Shown one piece after another: positions 23,923 through 33,161 of a stretch of 64,000 nt of DNA (positions within the stretch are counted from its first letter, which is position 1; every line of letters begins with the position of its first letter). The notes under the pieces were generated by a model. The model was given only the letters and a program-made list of their open reading frames with translations. It searched no databases and was not told the origin of the DNA. Source of the DNA: a virus; IMG/VR virus record IMGVR_UViG_3300008624_001193, positions 45,854 through 109,853 of that record; one strand, written 5' to 3'. The position numbers were made by a program, and so were the translations under genes.

Positions 23923-25462
23923 AATTTTCTATTAATCCTACTCCACCTATTACTGGTGTTGGCATAATGCCTTTACCTAAAGTTTCGTTATAAAAACTTA
24001 CATTACCACTAACAACCGGAAATTCTAATTCTTTACATATTTCTGCCATGCCTAAACATACTTCTTTAAAGTCATGCATAACATTTGGATTTTCCGGATT
24101 ACCAAAATTTAAACAATTTGTTATACCTAACGGTTTTGCATTTACAGATAATAACTTATTATAACAATCATATATAATATATCTAATCCCACTTCTAGGA
24201 TTATAATGGCAAAATGGGGCACTACTCATAGTTGTCATTGCTATTGCTTTTTTACTATTTGGTATCCTAACAATAGCAGGATCTGCTTGTGGTCCTTGTA
24301 TTGTATTCCCTATTACTTGCGAATCATATTGCTCCCATACCCAATTCATATCAAAATCTGTTACTATAGGTATATCTATAAATTCTGATTTATAAGGCTC
24401 TACTGGTCGTTGTAATTCAGGTGCATCTAATGCTTCTAGTGGTACATCACATACTACTTTATCTTTAACACGAACAGTATAATTATTTGTATCTGTTAGT
24501 GTTCCTATTTCGACATAATCTAAATCCCATTTATTAAATATACTTTCTACTTCTGCATCAGGATTTAAAACAAATAACATTCGTTCTTGGCTTTCGCTTA
24601 AAAGTATCTCCCAAGGTTCCATTTTTTCTTCTCTTAAAGGAATTTTTGATATATCAATATCAATACCATAATTTCCTTTAAGTGCTACTTCCGAAGTTGA
24701 AGAAAGTATACCTGCCGCACCCATATCCTGTGCCGCAATTACTGTGCCTGTTTCAAATAATTCTAATGATGCTTCTAGTAATAGTTTTTCTTGAAATGGA
24801 TCGCCTACTTGTACTGTAGGGCGTTTAACCTCACATTCAGTAAATTCCTCGCTTGCCATAATAGCACCACCTATACCATCACGCCCTGTTTTAGCACCTA
24901 CATAAACAACAATGCCTTTTTTATTTGGAATACTTGTAAATATTTCTTTATTAGTATAACCTACTGTCATAGCATTTACAAGAGGATTTTCAGCATAACA
25001 ATCAAAAAAATGGCATTTGCTACTAACAGTAGGAACCCCGACACAATTCCCATAATCAGCAATCCCTTTAACCACTCCATCAATAACTCTCCTATCGTCT
25101 GTTGAACCAAAATGTAACGAATTTAAATTTGCAATAGGTCGAGCCCCCATTGTAAAAACATCACGCATGATGCCGCCTACTCCTGTTGCGGCTCCTTGAT
25201 AAGGTTCTATATAACTAGGATGATTATGACTCTCTATTTTAAAAACTAGTTTATCACCGTCACCTATATTGACTACACCTGCATTTTCACCAGGGCCAGA
25301 TATGACTTGCTTGCCTTCAGTGTATAATTGTTTTAGCCAAAATTTAGAACTTTTATAAGAGCAATGTTCACTCCACATTGCATCAAATACATGAGTTTCG
25401 GTTACGTTAGGTGCCCGACCTAATCTTTCGTCTATTAATTTTATTTCGTCATTCGTTAACAT
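23891..25462 (-). CDS. purL: FGAM synthase PurL, lacking the C-terminal domain
   Basis: 523 residues against about 600-740 for small-type PurL. Converts FGAR, ATP and ammonia to FGAM. The N-terminal ATP/FGAR site is intact ([40 protein letters not shown]). The sequence stops just after the second AIRS-N domain ([11 protein letters not shown]), so the final AIRS-C domain of about 170 residues is missing; purQ begins at that point. The missing half belongs to the structural, non-catalytic pseudo-active site. Confidence 0.93.
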   Translation of the reverse strand: MLTNDEIKLIDERLGRAPNVTETHVFDAMWSEHCSYKSSKFWLKQLYTEGKQVISGPGENAGVVNIGDGDKLVFKIESHNHPSYIEPYQGAATGVGGIMRDVFTMGARPIANLNSLHFGSTDDRRVIDGVVKGIADYGNCVGVPTVSSKCHFFDCYAENPLVNAMTVGYTNKEIFTSIPNKKGIVVYVGAKTGRDGIGGAIMASEEFTECEVKRPTVQVGDPFQEKLLLEASLELFETGTVIAAQDMGAAGILSSTSEVALKGNYGIDIDISKIPLREEKMEPWEILLSESQERMLFVLNPDAEVESIFNKWDLDYVEIGTLTDTNNYTVRVKDKVVCDVPLEALDAPELQRPVEPYKSEFIDIPIVTDFDMNWVWEQYDSQVIGNTIQGPQADPAIVRIPNSKKAIAMTTMSSAPFCHYNPRSGIRYIIYDCYNKLLSVNAKPLGITNCLNFGNPENPNVMHDFKEVCLGMAEICKELEFPVVSGNVSFYNETLGKGIMPTPVIGGVGLIENYENSDYNISR

Positions 25463-26105
25463 GTTTTTCCCAATTTACATAACTTAATTGTCTATCATTA
25501 CCTAATTCTTTAGCAAATGTATTAAACGCCAAAGTGTATCTAATATCATTTTGCTGATTAATATTAACAGAATGCATTATATCTGATGGAAACATAATTA
25601 AGTCTCCATTGGTCATTGGTGCATCTACATATTCTGCATTCATACTATTATGGGTAGACTGTTGTAATTGAATCATAGGTAGATGCCTATTATAAAATTG
25701 CGTAGGAGGCATTGAGCTGGTTACATTTAAATAAAATATTCCACTAATAATACTATTTTGATGATGGTGCGTCGGATGGCCTGCCCCGGACTCATTTTTA
25801 TTAACCCAAGAATTTGTAATAATCAATTCTGTTTTGGTAGAAATAACATCTATTGCATAATTTTTTATTTTTTCTTCAATCCAATTTTTAATTTTAGATA
25901 ATTTTTTATGCCGTAATATGTACGAATCTTCTGTTTTACAATTTCCGTTATATGATCCTTCTTGTCTAAATGGTAACTTTTGTATGTATTCAAATTCTTC
26001 ATCATATGTATCAGGATATTTACTTACAAACATTGTAGTTGGAAAAACATGCAATATTGTATCATCGCCCTTAACAAATTTTGTTACATGATCTAATACA
26101 TTCAT
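25449..26105 (-). CDS. Putative 2OG-Fe(II) oxygenase within the purine operon
   Basis: 218 residues, TIGR02466-type: [18 protein letters not shown] (H110-H115), FPSDIMHSV (H178) and R189. The proximal ligands look like HxH rather than HxD. It lies between purS and purL, overlapping both neighbours, so it is cotranslated with them. Substrate unknown. Confidence 0.8.
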   Translation of the reverse strand: MNVLDHVTKFVKGDDTILHVFPTTMFVSKYPDTYDEEFEYIQKLPFRQEGSYNGNCKTEDSYILRHKKLSKIKNWIEEKIKNYAIDVISTKTELIITNSWVNKNESGAGHPTHHHQNSIISGIFYLNVTSSMPPTQFYNRHLPMIQLQQSTHNSMNAEYVDAPMTNGDLIMFPSDIMHSVNINQQNDIRYTLAFNTFAKELGNDRQLSYVNWEKHVNE

Positions 26106-26320
26106 TCTTCCTCTATTTCATAATCATACAATAAGGTATTAACAAGAACTGTTTCGCATAATTCTTTAATTTTATGATGAGGGGCATTAAAATAAAATAC
26201 TTGTCCTACTTTCATATTTTCTACTTGCCATCCATTAGCATTTACGTTTAATGATATATTATCGCCTTGTATATCTTTAATACCTTTTCTTAATTTTGTT
26301 GTGATTTTGTATTTTTTCAT
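26102..26320 (-). CDS. purS: FGAM synthase subunit PurS
   Basis: 72 residues. KYKITTKLRKGIKDIQGDNI at the start and [18 protein letters not shown] at the end reproduce the small PurS fold (VxLKxxVLDPQG, then CEKLLANxVIEDY). PurS couples PurL and PurQ in small-type FGAM synthase. Annotation pipelines often miss it. Confidence 0.85.
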   Translation of the reverse strand: MKKYKITTKLRKGIKDIQGDNISLNVNANGWQVENMKVGQVFYFNAPHHKIKELCETVLVNTLLYDYEIEEE

Positions 26321-26321
26321 A

Positions 26322-26918
26322 TTAATAAATTTGTTCTATCTTATCGCATAATCCTAATTTTTTTGCTTCTTTAGCACCAAGCCAAACATCATGTGCAGGA
26401 AGTAAGTATTTTCTAATATCTGATTCTTTAAGACCAGTACATTTTTTATAATGATTGATCATACGCTCTGTTGTTAGTTCTAACTCTTTAACTCTAGCAA
26501 ATAGTTCGTGTTCTTTTCCTATACTGCCCCATGAATATTGGTGCGATAAAATACTTGTGTTTGGTGTTAGAACTCGTCTACCTTTTGCACCAGTTATAAA
26601 CATAAGTAATCCACACGAGGCAATCATGCCTAGTCCAACTGTTTTGATAGGAATTTTAGATCCTTTCATTACATCTACTAATGCAAAACATGCATTAAGA
26701 TCTCCGCCTCTAGAACATATACCTAATGTCAATTCTTTTTGCTTTTTTGGTTTATAATTTTCTGCAAGTATCCAGTCAATTAACGGACTCATTGATTCTA
26801 CTGTAACATCACCCATAAAAACCACTACACCATTCATTAATAGTTCCATTTTAGGAACCATTGCTTCAGGACTTGACGGTCCTTGGGGAACTCCTTGATC
26901 TTCGTCTTCGTTTCTCAT
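26322..26918 (-). CDS. clpP: ClpP-like serine protease
   Basis: 198 residues. Catalytic S101 (GMIASCGLLM) and H126 (ILSHQYS), with the Asp in AHDVWLGAKEAKKLGL. The preceding SRGGDLNACFALVD is the ClpP oligomer/substrate region. Phage ClpP homologues are known in marine phages; whether it docks host ClpX/ClpA is unknown. Lies inside the purine operon. Confidence 0.9.
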   Translation of the reverse strand: MRNEDEDQGVPQGPSSPEAMVPKMELLMNGVVVFMGDVTVESMSPLIDWILAENYKPKKQKELTLGICSRGGDLNACFALVDVMKGSKIPIKTVGLGMIASCGLLMFITGAKGRRVLTPNTSILSHQYSWGSIGKEHELFARVKELELTTERMINHYKKCTGLKESDIRKYLLPAHDVWLGAKEAKKLGLCDKIEQIY

Positions 26919-26927
26919 TTTATTCCT

Positions 26928-27971
26928 TTAAAATATTTTATTTTGTTGATTGTTTACCATTACAAAGGTTGTACATTTTGGAATATCTTTTATTCTTCTT
27001 GCACCAATCATTGTACATGCACTTCTAAGTCCGCCTAAAATATTTTTTACTGTATCTCTAACAGGCCCTCTTGAATCCATTGTAACTCGTTTACCTTCTG
27101 TACTAGTATAGCCATCTTTTCGAGATCCATGCACTTCTTTTGCACGATCAGAACTCATGCCGTAAAATTCATATTTTCCATCTTGTTTTGGTAAATCGCA
27201 TTCATCATGAAATGCCAGCATACCTCCTAACATAACAAAGTCTGCTCCCGCTCCAAATGCTTTTGTTATATCACCCGGAACAGTACATCCACCATCTGCA
27301 ATTATATATCCCCCCAAACCATGTGCGGCATCTGCACATTCCATTACTCCACTTATTTGTGGCATACCTACTCCGGTTTGCTCTCGTGTTGTACATACAC
27401 TACCTGGACCTATACCACATTTAACCACATCTGCACCCGATATACATAATTGCTCGGTCATTTCTCCAGTAATAACATTACCTGCAATTATAATTTTATC
27501 AGGAAAATCATCTCGTACTTTAACAACAAAATCTGCAAAATTTTGCTGATAACCATTTGCTACATCTATACAAATAAATTTAACTTCTGGCCATTCTGTT
27601 AATACTGCTTTTGCAGTAGCATAATCTGTTGCGTTGTCGTCCCAAATAGCATTGGTACCTGTACTAACTACTACATTATTTAAACGTAATCCTTTACTTG
27701 CCGCTTCTTTCCAGTCATCAAATGAATAATGCTTTCTAATTGTAGTAAGCATATTAAACTCTTGCAGTACCATTGCCATCGAAAATGTACCTACCCCATC
27801 CATGTTTGATGACATAATAGGAGTACCTGCCCATTTTTGGGAAGATTCGTCCCAATGCCTAAACGTAAACTCTCTTTCTAAGTTTATACTTCGTCTACTA
27901 GATATTGTAGAACGTTTAGGTTGTAATAATACATCTGAATAATCTAATTTTATTTCAGTGTCTACTCTCAT
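26928..27971 (-). CDS. guaC: GMP reductase GuaC
   Basis: 347 residues, exactly the length of E. coli GuaC. Reduces GMP to IMP and ammonia with NADPH. The absence of CBS domains, the FTFRHW and SSNMDGVGTFSMA segments, GPGSVCTTREQTGVG with the catalytic Cys and the GMP-site GGLRSACTMIGA favour GuaC over IMP dehydrogenase. It overlaps purE by one nt. Confidence 0.9.
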   Translation of the reverse strand: MRVDTEIKLDYSDVLLQPKRSTISSRRSINLEREFTFRHWDESSQKWAGTPIMSSNMDGVGTFSMAMVLQEFNMLTTIRKHYSFDDWKEAASKGLRLNNVVVSTGTNAIWDDNATDYATAKAVLTEWPEVKFICIDVANGYQQNFADFVVKVRDDFPDKIIIAGNVITGEMTEQLCISGADVVKCGIGPGSVCTTREQTGVGMPQISGVMECADAAHGLGGYIIADGGCTVPGDITKAFGAGADFVMLGGMLAFHDECDLPKQDGKYEFYGMSSDRAKEVHGSRKDGYTSTEGKRVTMDSRGPVRDTVKNILGGLRSACTMIGARRIKDIPKCTTFVMVNNQQNKIF

Positions 27972-28390
27972 TATGCACCATATGGCTGTTCAAAGTTTAT
28001 TATGTCTAGGATACGTTTTGCGTATAATGCGGCATTAATTGCACCATGCTTGCCAACTGACATACATGCAACTGGTACACCTTTTGGCATTTGTACTATA
28101 CTTAGTAAACTATCAATACCCATTAAATCACTTTTCATTGGTACACCTATTACTGGTAAATTTGTTTGGGATGCAACCACACCTGGCAATGCGGCAGACA
28201 TTCCTGCGGCCGCAATAATAATTTTATATCCGGATGCTTCCCATTTTTTAATATACTCGGTTACTTTTTCTGGATTTCTATGTGCAGATGCAGTAACTAT
28301 TTCATTGCCGATATTTAATTCGTTTAATTTATCAACGCAATTATTCATCGTCTCTAGGTCGCTGTCGCTTCCCACTATTATTCCTATCAT
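27971..28390 (-). CDS. purE: N5-CAIR mutase PurE
   Basis: 139 residues. GSDSDLETM, SAHRNPEKV and ALPGVVASQTNLPVIGVP with the downstream DSLLSIVQMPKGVPVA are PurE class I-like. It moves the carboxylate of N5-CAIR to CAIR, so PurK (not seen here) would have to come from the host. An unusually short distance separates its start from the small overlapping gene upstream. Confidence 0.94.
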   Translation of the reverse strand: MIGIIVGSDSDLETMNNCVDKLNELNIGNEIVTASAHRNPEKVTEYIKKWEASGYKIIIAAAGMSAALPGVVASQTNLPVIGVPMKSDLMGIDSLLSIVQMPKGVPVACMSVGKHGAINAALYAKRILDIINFEQPYGA

Positions 28391-28529
28391 TTTTCTCCTT
28401 AGTTTGAAATTCTTCTAATATTTCAAGTAATCGTTTATATTGTTTAGATGTTAATTTTCTTAACTGTCCAATACTTGCTCCATCAAACCCCATTTTATAA
28501 AGTTCATCATGTCCAATACCTGCTATCAA
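28341..28529 (-). CDS. Small protein, TTG start, overlaps purE
   Basis: 62 residues from TTG 28529 (SD GAGG, TTGA overlap with the HAD gene stop). Sequence IAGIGHDELYKMGFDGASIG then QLRKLTSKQYKRLLEILEEF. It runs 50 nt into purE, whose SD lies within it. Function unknown; possible small regulator by position only. Confidence 0.5.
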   Translation of the reverse strand: MIAGIGHDELYKMGFDGASIGQLRKLTSKQYKRLLEILEEFQTKEKNDRNNSGKRQRPRDDE

Positions 28530-28885
28530 GGTAAGCCTCGTTCTTTTGCTTGAAACCATGATTCTGAATTATATGATTTATCACAAATGTACATATCAAA
28601 ATGTGGTTTATTTCCTACTTGTACATCATGGTATTTACATCCCCATTCTAGTAATTGACTTTTGGTTAATTCTGTATGGTCTAATCCAGAATGGATACCA
28701 CGGGCAGTCCAATAAACAATTTTATGACCTTCATCGTATAATTCGTTTATATGCTTAATTCTTTCTGGTTTCGGAGTTGCTTTTGTATAATCCATAGGTT
28801 GGTCATCAAAATTTGGCAACTCTGGATTATCACAAATAGTACCATCTACGTCAACGTAGATAATTTTATGTTTTTTTAATTTCAT
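28526..28885 (-). CDS. HAD-superfamily hydrolase
   Basis: 119 residues from the ATG at 28885 (SD AAAGGAAAA). HAD motif I is YVDVDGTICDN, motif II is YWTARG, and the late acidic region is FDMYICDKS. This is the short HAD group often annotated as phosphatase or capsule-biosynthesis phosphatase in phages. Substrate unknown; its place in the purine operon could suggest a nucleotide phosphatase, which is inference. Confidence 0.75.
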   Translation of the reverse strand: MKLKKHKIIYVDVDGTICDNPELPNFDDQPMDYTKATPKPERIKHINELYDEGHKIVYWTARGIHSGLDHTELTKSQLLEWGCKYHDVQVGNKPHFDMYICDKSYNSESWFQAKERGLP

Positions 28886-28892
28886 TTTTCCT

Positions 28893-29501
28893 TTAATATT
28901 CTGCAACAAAAATGTGATACTTTATAATGGTATATATAAATCCTATAAAAAAGATCCCCATACCAATTTCATGTAATTTTTTACTATTACTGAATATCAT
29001 TGGAGTCATAATGCAAAGCATAAGAACTCTACCTATTACTTTCAATGACATTAATTCTCCTTTAAAGAATACAAAGAGATTTGCAAGTAGACAACATTGT
29101 AATGCTACTGCCAATCCTAAAATAACCTTATGGTTTTCGTAATAGTATTCACATAAATCAACCGATTTATCTTTATATGTCTCCGGTTGTGGAGCAACTA
29201 CTTCAGTTACCATAAAAAATATTAATGGTACTGAAAGATATAAAAGAAACGTAAATAAATTCCAATCTTCATTTGAAAAATATGCTAAGTCTCTTAGTGG
29301 ATACGAAGTCCACCAAAATAATATAATAGTAAAAAAAGTTATAAAACTAAAAGCCGTATGTGGCCAATAGAAATAAACATCATCGTCTGGATTATCATTG
29401 TAATTTTTTGCTAATAATGAACTGTAATTTATCATTAACCTAACCATAGACATGGCTAAAACTACAAAGGGTATCATAGATAAATGTGAAAATGCGACCA
29501 T
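28893..29501 (-). CDS. Polytopic membrane protein in the purine operon
   Basis: 202 residues with about six hydrophobic helices (near 5-25, 48-66, 82-100, 127-147, 155-172 and 178-196). No family recognised. It starts immediately after the purM stop (TGAATG). A transporter of purine-related metabolites would fit the context but nothing in the sequence shows it. Confidence 0.65.
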   Translation of the reverse strand: MVAFSHLSMIPFVVLAMSMVRLMINYSSLLAKNYNDNPDDDVYFYWPHTAFSFITFFTIILFWWTSYPLRDLAYFSNEDWNLFTFLLYLSVPLIFFMVTEVVAPQPETYKDKSVDLCEYYYENHKVILGLAVALQCCLLANLFVFFKGELMSLKVIGRVLMLCIMTPMIFSNSKKLHEIGMGIFFIGFIYTIIKYHIFVAEY

Positions 29502-30440
29502 TCATTTTTCCTCCAACTCGCCTAAAATAAGATGTTCAGTTAATACATTACTTAAATACTGCCATTCACTATCTTCTGGAACAATTATAACCATTCCTAC
29601 ACCGCAATTAAATGTTTTCATCATTTGTTTTTTAGTTAAGTTTGCCTCTGCTTGTATCCATTGAAACAAACTTTCGTGTCTAAAAAATCTAGTCTCATTT
29701 GATTTATTGCCACTTTTTACAGAATGATATAATCTATAATTACATACTAAGTTCTTTGGTAATATTCTTTTTGTATTAGTATGACCACCTCCTGTTATAT
29801 GTGCTATTCCTTTTATTTCTATACCTGCTTCTTTAAGTGCATCCAATTCTTTTTTATATATTTTTGTTGGCTCAAGCAACGAATACATAAATTCTTTTTC
29901 GTCTACGTTATTCGGAGTTTTATGTGCATATTCTCGTATCATTGTGTAACCATTAGAGTGAAATCCTGTAGAAGGCAAACCTATTACTTTATCTCCTGGT
30001 TGCATATTATTTTTAGGCAATTGATCCATTGATATACCTACACCAAATCCGCAAACATCAAATGTACCTTGTTCAATTATGCCAGGCAACTCAGCAGTCT
30101 CGCCTCCTACTAATTCTATTCCTACTTGAGAACATCCAAAATATATTCCTTCTAATACTTCTTTAAAATCTTCCTCGTTAACATTTGCTGAACAAAAATA
30201 ATCCAAAAAGAACAACGGTTCACATCCATTACATAATAAATCATTAATAACCATTGCTACACAATCTACTCCTATTGATTGCAACGGCCTACCATATTTT
30301 TCCTTTGCTTGTTGTGCTAATAGTATCTTTGTTCCAACACCGTCACAACTTGAAATAAGATTGCCATGCCTAGCCGCAAAGCCTCCTATCTGTTCTGAAT
30401 ATTGTGAAATACTTTTAACTAGTTTATCATTTTTATTCAT
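29502..30440 (-). CDS. purM: AIR synthetase PurM
   Basis: 312 residues, slightly shorter than the usual 330-345. Closes FGAM to AIR with ATP. SCDGVGTKILLAQ, GVDCVAMVINDLLCNGCEPLF and GGETAELPG are the AIRS signatures; the HITGGGHTN block lies in the C domain. Confidence 0.95.
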   Translation of the reverse strand: MNKNDKLVKSISQYSEQIGGFAARHGNLISSCDGVGTKILLAQQAKEKYGRPLQSIGVDCVAMVINDLLCNGCEPLFFLDYFCSANVNEEDFKEVLEGIYFGCSQVGIELVGGETAELPGIIEQGTFDVCGFGVGISMDQLPKNNMQPGDKVIGLPSTGFHSNGYTMIREYAHKTPNNVDEKEFMYSLLEPTKIYKKELDALKEAGIEIKGIAHITGGGHTNTKRILPKNLVCNYRLYHSVKSGNKSNETRFFRHESLFQWIQAEANLTKKQMMKTFNCGVGMVIIVPEDSEWQYLSNVLTEHLILGELEEK

Positions 30441-30447
30441 TATTACC

Positions 30448-31995
30448 TTATTCCCATTCTATTGTTCCTGGTGGCTTAGAAGTTATGTCGTAAACTACTC
30501 TATTTACTCCTGATACATTATTAATAATTTCAGTAGAACATTTACTAAGCACTTCATGTGGTAAATTAAACCAATCAGCAGTCATACCATCTTCACTTGA
30601 GACTGCTCGTAATGCAATAAGATTTTCGTATGTTCTATCATCGCCCATTACACCTACTGTTTTAATAGGTATCAAAACTGCAAATGCTTGCCAAATACCT
30701 TCGATATCACCTAACGTCTTTAAAAATACACTATCTGCCTCACGTAATATTCGTAATCTTTCATGTGTTACTTCGCCCATTATTCGTACTGCTAGTCCTG
30801 GTCCGGGAAATGGCTGGCGGGTTAAAACAGTATCTGGCAACCCTAATTCTTTGCCCAATAATCTTACTTCATCTTTAAATAAATTCCTAAGTGGTTCAAT
30901 TAAAGTAAATTCCATATTGTCGGGTAATCCACCTACATTATGGTGCGACTTAATTGTTGCCGCTATATCTTTTCCTGATTCAATAACATCAGGATACAAT
31001 GTACCTTGTGCTAAAAACTTTGCATCCTTTGTAACATCTTCAAAGCATCTAATAAATTCTCTTCCAATTACTTTTCGTTTAACTTCCGGATCAGTAATGT
31101 TTTCTAATACTTTCCAAAACCTTTGTGTAAAATCATACTTTGTAATGTTTAATCCTAGCTCTTGCATGGATTTCATTATTTCGTTTGCTTCGTTTTTACG
31201 AAGTAACCCTGTATCAATAAAAACACATTTTGACTGTTTACCTATTGCTTTGTGTAATAATGTTCCTACTACTGCGGAATCAACTCCTCCGCTAATTGCA
31301 GTTATAACTTCTCCATCACCTACTTGTTCTCTTATAGATTTAATAGCATCTTCAATAATATATTTTGAAATCCAATCTTTATCACATTGTGCTACTTTAA
31401 ATAAAAAGTTTCTAAATACATCTCTTCCAATAAGTGAATGTACTACTTCCGGATGAAATTGTACTCCGTAAATAGGTTTTTCTTTATGCTTAACCGCCGC
31501 TATAACATTGTTAGAAGATCTTGCTATAATATCAAATACTTTTGGTAATGTTTGTATTTCATCTGCATGACTCATCCATACTTGGGCTCCTTCTATCCAA
31601 TCTTTGTCACATTCTGCTAATAATGGATCTGGCTTTTCTACGTATATGTTTGCAAGTCCGTATTCGCCTGTGCCACGAATAATTTTTCCGCCTTCTTTGT
31701 GTACTATTTCTTGTAAGCCATAACATATACCTAAAATAGGAATACCTAAGTTTAAAATATCAGGATCTAACTTAGGTGCTTCGGTTTCGTATACACCTGA
31801 TCTGCTTCCTGATAATATTATTGCTTTAGCATTTTTTAATTCTTCTGCTTTAACAGACGGAGCATATATTTTGGAATAAACATTTTGTTCTCTAACTCTC
31901 CTGGCAATGAGTTGTGTATATTGGGCACCAAAATCTATTACTGCTACAGGATTATGTGTGTACTTTGCTCCAAAATCTATTACCGCGACTGTCAT
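30448..31995 (-). CDS. guaA: GMP synthase GuaA with a duplicated N-terminus
   Basis: 515 residues. Aminates XMP to GMP using glutamine. GATase domain with Cys in GICYGLQ and His/Glu in QFHPEVVHS; PP-loop SGGVDSAVV near 234-242; dimerisation domain to PGTIEWE. The first strand VAVIDFGAKYT (3-13) is followed by a second copy VAVIDFGAQYT (17-27), a 14-codon tandem repeat. The second Val is not a start codon, so the duplication is translated. No guaB is seen. Confidence 0.96.
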   Translation of the reverse strand: MTVAVIDFGAKYTHNPVAVIDFGAQYTQLIARRVREQNVYSKIYAPSVKAEELKNAKAIILSGSRSGVYETEAPKLDPDILNLGIPILGICYGLQEIVHKEGGKIIRGTGEYGLANIYVEKPDPLLAECDKDWIEGAQVWMSHADEIQTLPKVFDIIARSSNNVIAAVKHKEKPIYGVQFHPEVVHSLIGRDVFRNFLFKVAQCDKDWISKYIIEDAIKSIREQVGDGEVITAISGGVDSAVVGTLLHKAIGKQSKCVFIDTGLLRKNEANEIMKSMQELGLNITKYDFTQRFWKVLENITDPEVKRKVIGREFIRCFEDVTKDAKFLAQGTLYPDVIESGKDIAATIKSHHNVGGLPDNMEFTLIEPLRNLFKDEVRLLGKELGLPDTVLTRQPFPGPGLAVRIMGEVTHERLRILREADSVFLKTLGDIEGIWQAFAVLIPIKTVGVMGDDRTYENLIALRAVSSEDGMTADWFNLPHEVLSKCSTEIINNVSGVNRVVYDITSKPPGTIEWE

Positions 31996-33161
31996 AATGC
32001 TTTATATCCAATATCCTTTCGATAAAAACTATCTTCCCAATGTATTTTTTCACATATTTGATATGCTTTATTTCGTGCTTCTTGTAATGTTTCTCCTCTA
32101 GCAGTTATATTTAAAACTCTACCACCTTTTGTAATATATCTATCATCTATTTTTTGAGTACCTGCATGAAACACTTGTACATCAGGATCATCTATTTTAT
32201 CTAAACCTTTTATTTCAAATCCCTTACCATATTTTTCTGGATAACCTCCTGAACACATACAAACAGTTATCGCAGATCCATTGTAAAAATTAGGTGCCGG
32301 TAACTCTTTTAATGTACCATTAACACATGCTTCTAAATATGGAGACAAATCACTCTCCATTAACATCATTAATACTTGACATTCAGGATCACCAAAACGT
32401 ACATTGTATTCTATTACATATGGATCTCCATTGCAAATCATTAAACCAATATATAATACACCTCTGTAAGGGATACCTTCTTCTCGCATTCCCCTAAGTG
32501 TTGGTTCGATTATTTCTCTTCTAATTCTTGTGTCTAGTTCATTTGTTATTAATGGTGCTGGTGCGTATGCACCCATTCCTCCTGTGTTAGGTCCAGTATC
32601 TCTTTCACCTACACGTTTATGATCTTGACAATAAGGAAGTACTTTATAATCTTTTCCATCTGTTAATACAAAACAACTTGCTTCGTCGCCTTGTATAAAT
32701 TCTTCTATTAATATTTTATTTGATTTAGACTCAAATTTATTATCAATAAATGTTTGTTGAACATTAATAGCATCCTCTAATGCATCACAAACCGATACAC
32801 CTTTTCCTCCGCATAATCCGTCCTCTTTAATAACAATAGGAAATTTTTCATTAGGACGCATTATTGCTTCTTCTATTGTTGATCGATTATATGTTTCCCA
32901 TCTTGCAGTAGGAATATCATTACGAAGCATAAATTGTTTCGCCCATAATTTACTTGTTTCTAATCGACCCGCAAGTTTACTTGGAGCAAATACTTTTTTA
33001 AGCATACCTTCATAATGCTCAGTAAGTCCGTCTGCTATAGGTTGTTCTGGTCCTATAATAACAAATTCCGAATTTTCTTTAATCGGAATGCTTTCTTTTT
33101 CCAATTTCCAACGTAAGGAATCTTCTCTTCCTCCGTCGCCTATCATAATAGTCGAAATCAT
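31992..33161 (-). CDS. purD: GAR synthetase PurD
   Basis: 389 residues, about 30-40 shorter than usual, mostly from the N domain. Joins glycine to phosphoribosylamine with ATP. GPEQPIADGL, the ATP-grasp KEDGLCGGKGV, and RFGDPECQVLM are typical. Overlaps guaA by four nt. Confidence 0.95.
   Translation of the reverse strand: MISTIMIGDGGREDSLRWKLEKESIPIKENSEFVIIGPEQPIADGLTEHYEGMLKKVFAPSKLAGRLETSKLWAKQFMLRNDIPTARWETYNRSTIEEAIMRPNEKFPIVIKEDGLCGGKGVSVCDALEDAINVQQTFIDNKFESKSNKILIEEFIQGDEASCFVLTDGKDYKVLPYCQDHKRVGERDTGPNTGGMGAYAPAPLITNELDTRIRREIIEPTLRGMREEGIPYRGVLYIGLMICNGDPYVIEYNVRFGDPECQVLMMLMESDLSPYLEACVNGTLKELPAPNFYNGSAITVCMCSGGYPEKYGKGFEIKGLDKIDDPDVQVFHAGTQKIDDRYITKGGRVLNITARGETLQEARNKAYQICEKIHWEDSFYRKDIGYKAL

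Noticed and set aside
26744-26772. TTGACT-N17-TATAAA promoter-like site in clpP
   Set aside because: Lies in the first part of the coding sequence with one imperfect base in each box and no gene start nearby that needs it.
26928-27971. IMP dehydrogenase (guaB) call for this gene
   Set aside because: Length 347, no CBS domains and the GuaC-type N-terminus and C-terminus fit GMP reductase better.
28002-28418. Plus-strand 138-codon open frame opposite purE
   Set aside because: Antisense shadow of a conserved enzyme; no known domain and no other plus-strand gene in the region.
30851-31456. Plus-strand 201-codon open frame across guaA
   Set aside because: It mirrors the conserved guaA coding frame, is Ser/Pro-rich as antisense frames of AT-rich genes are, and has no ribosome-binding site or neighbour on that strand.
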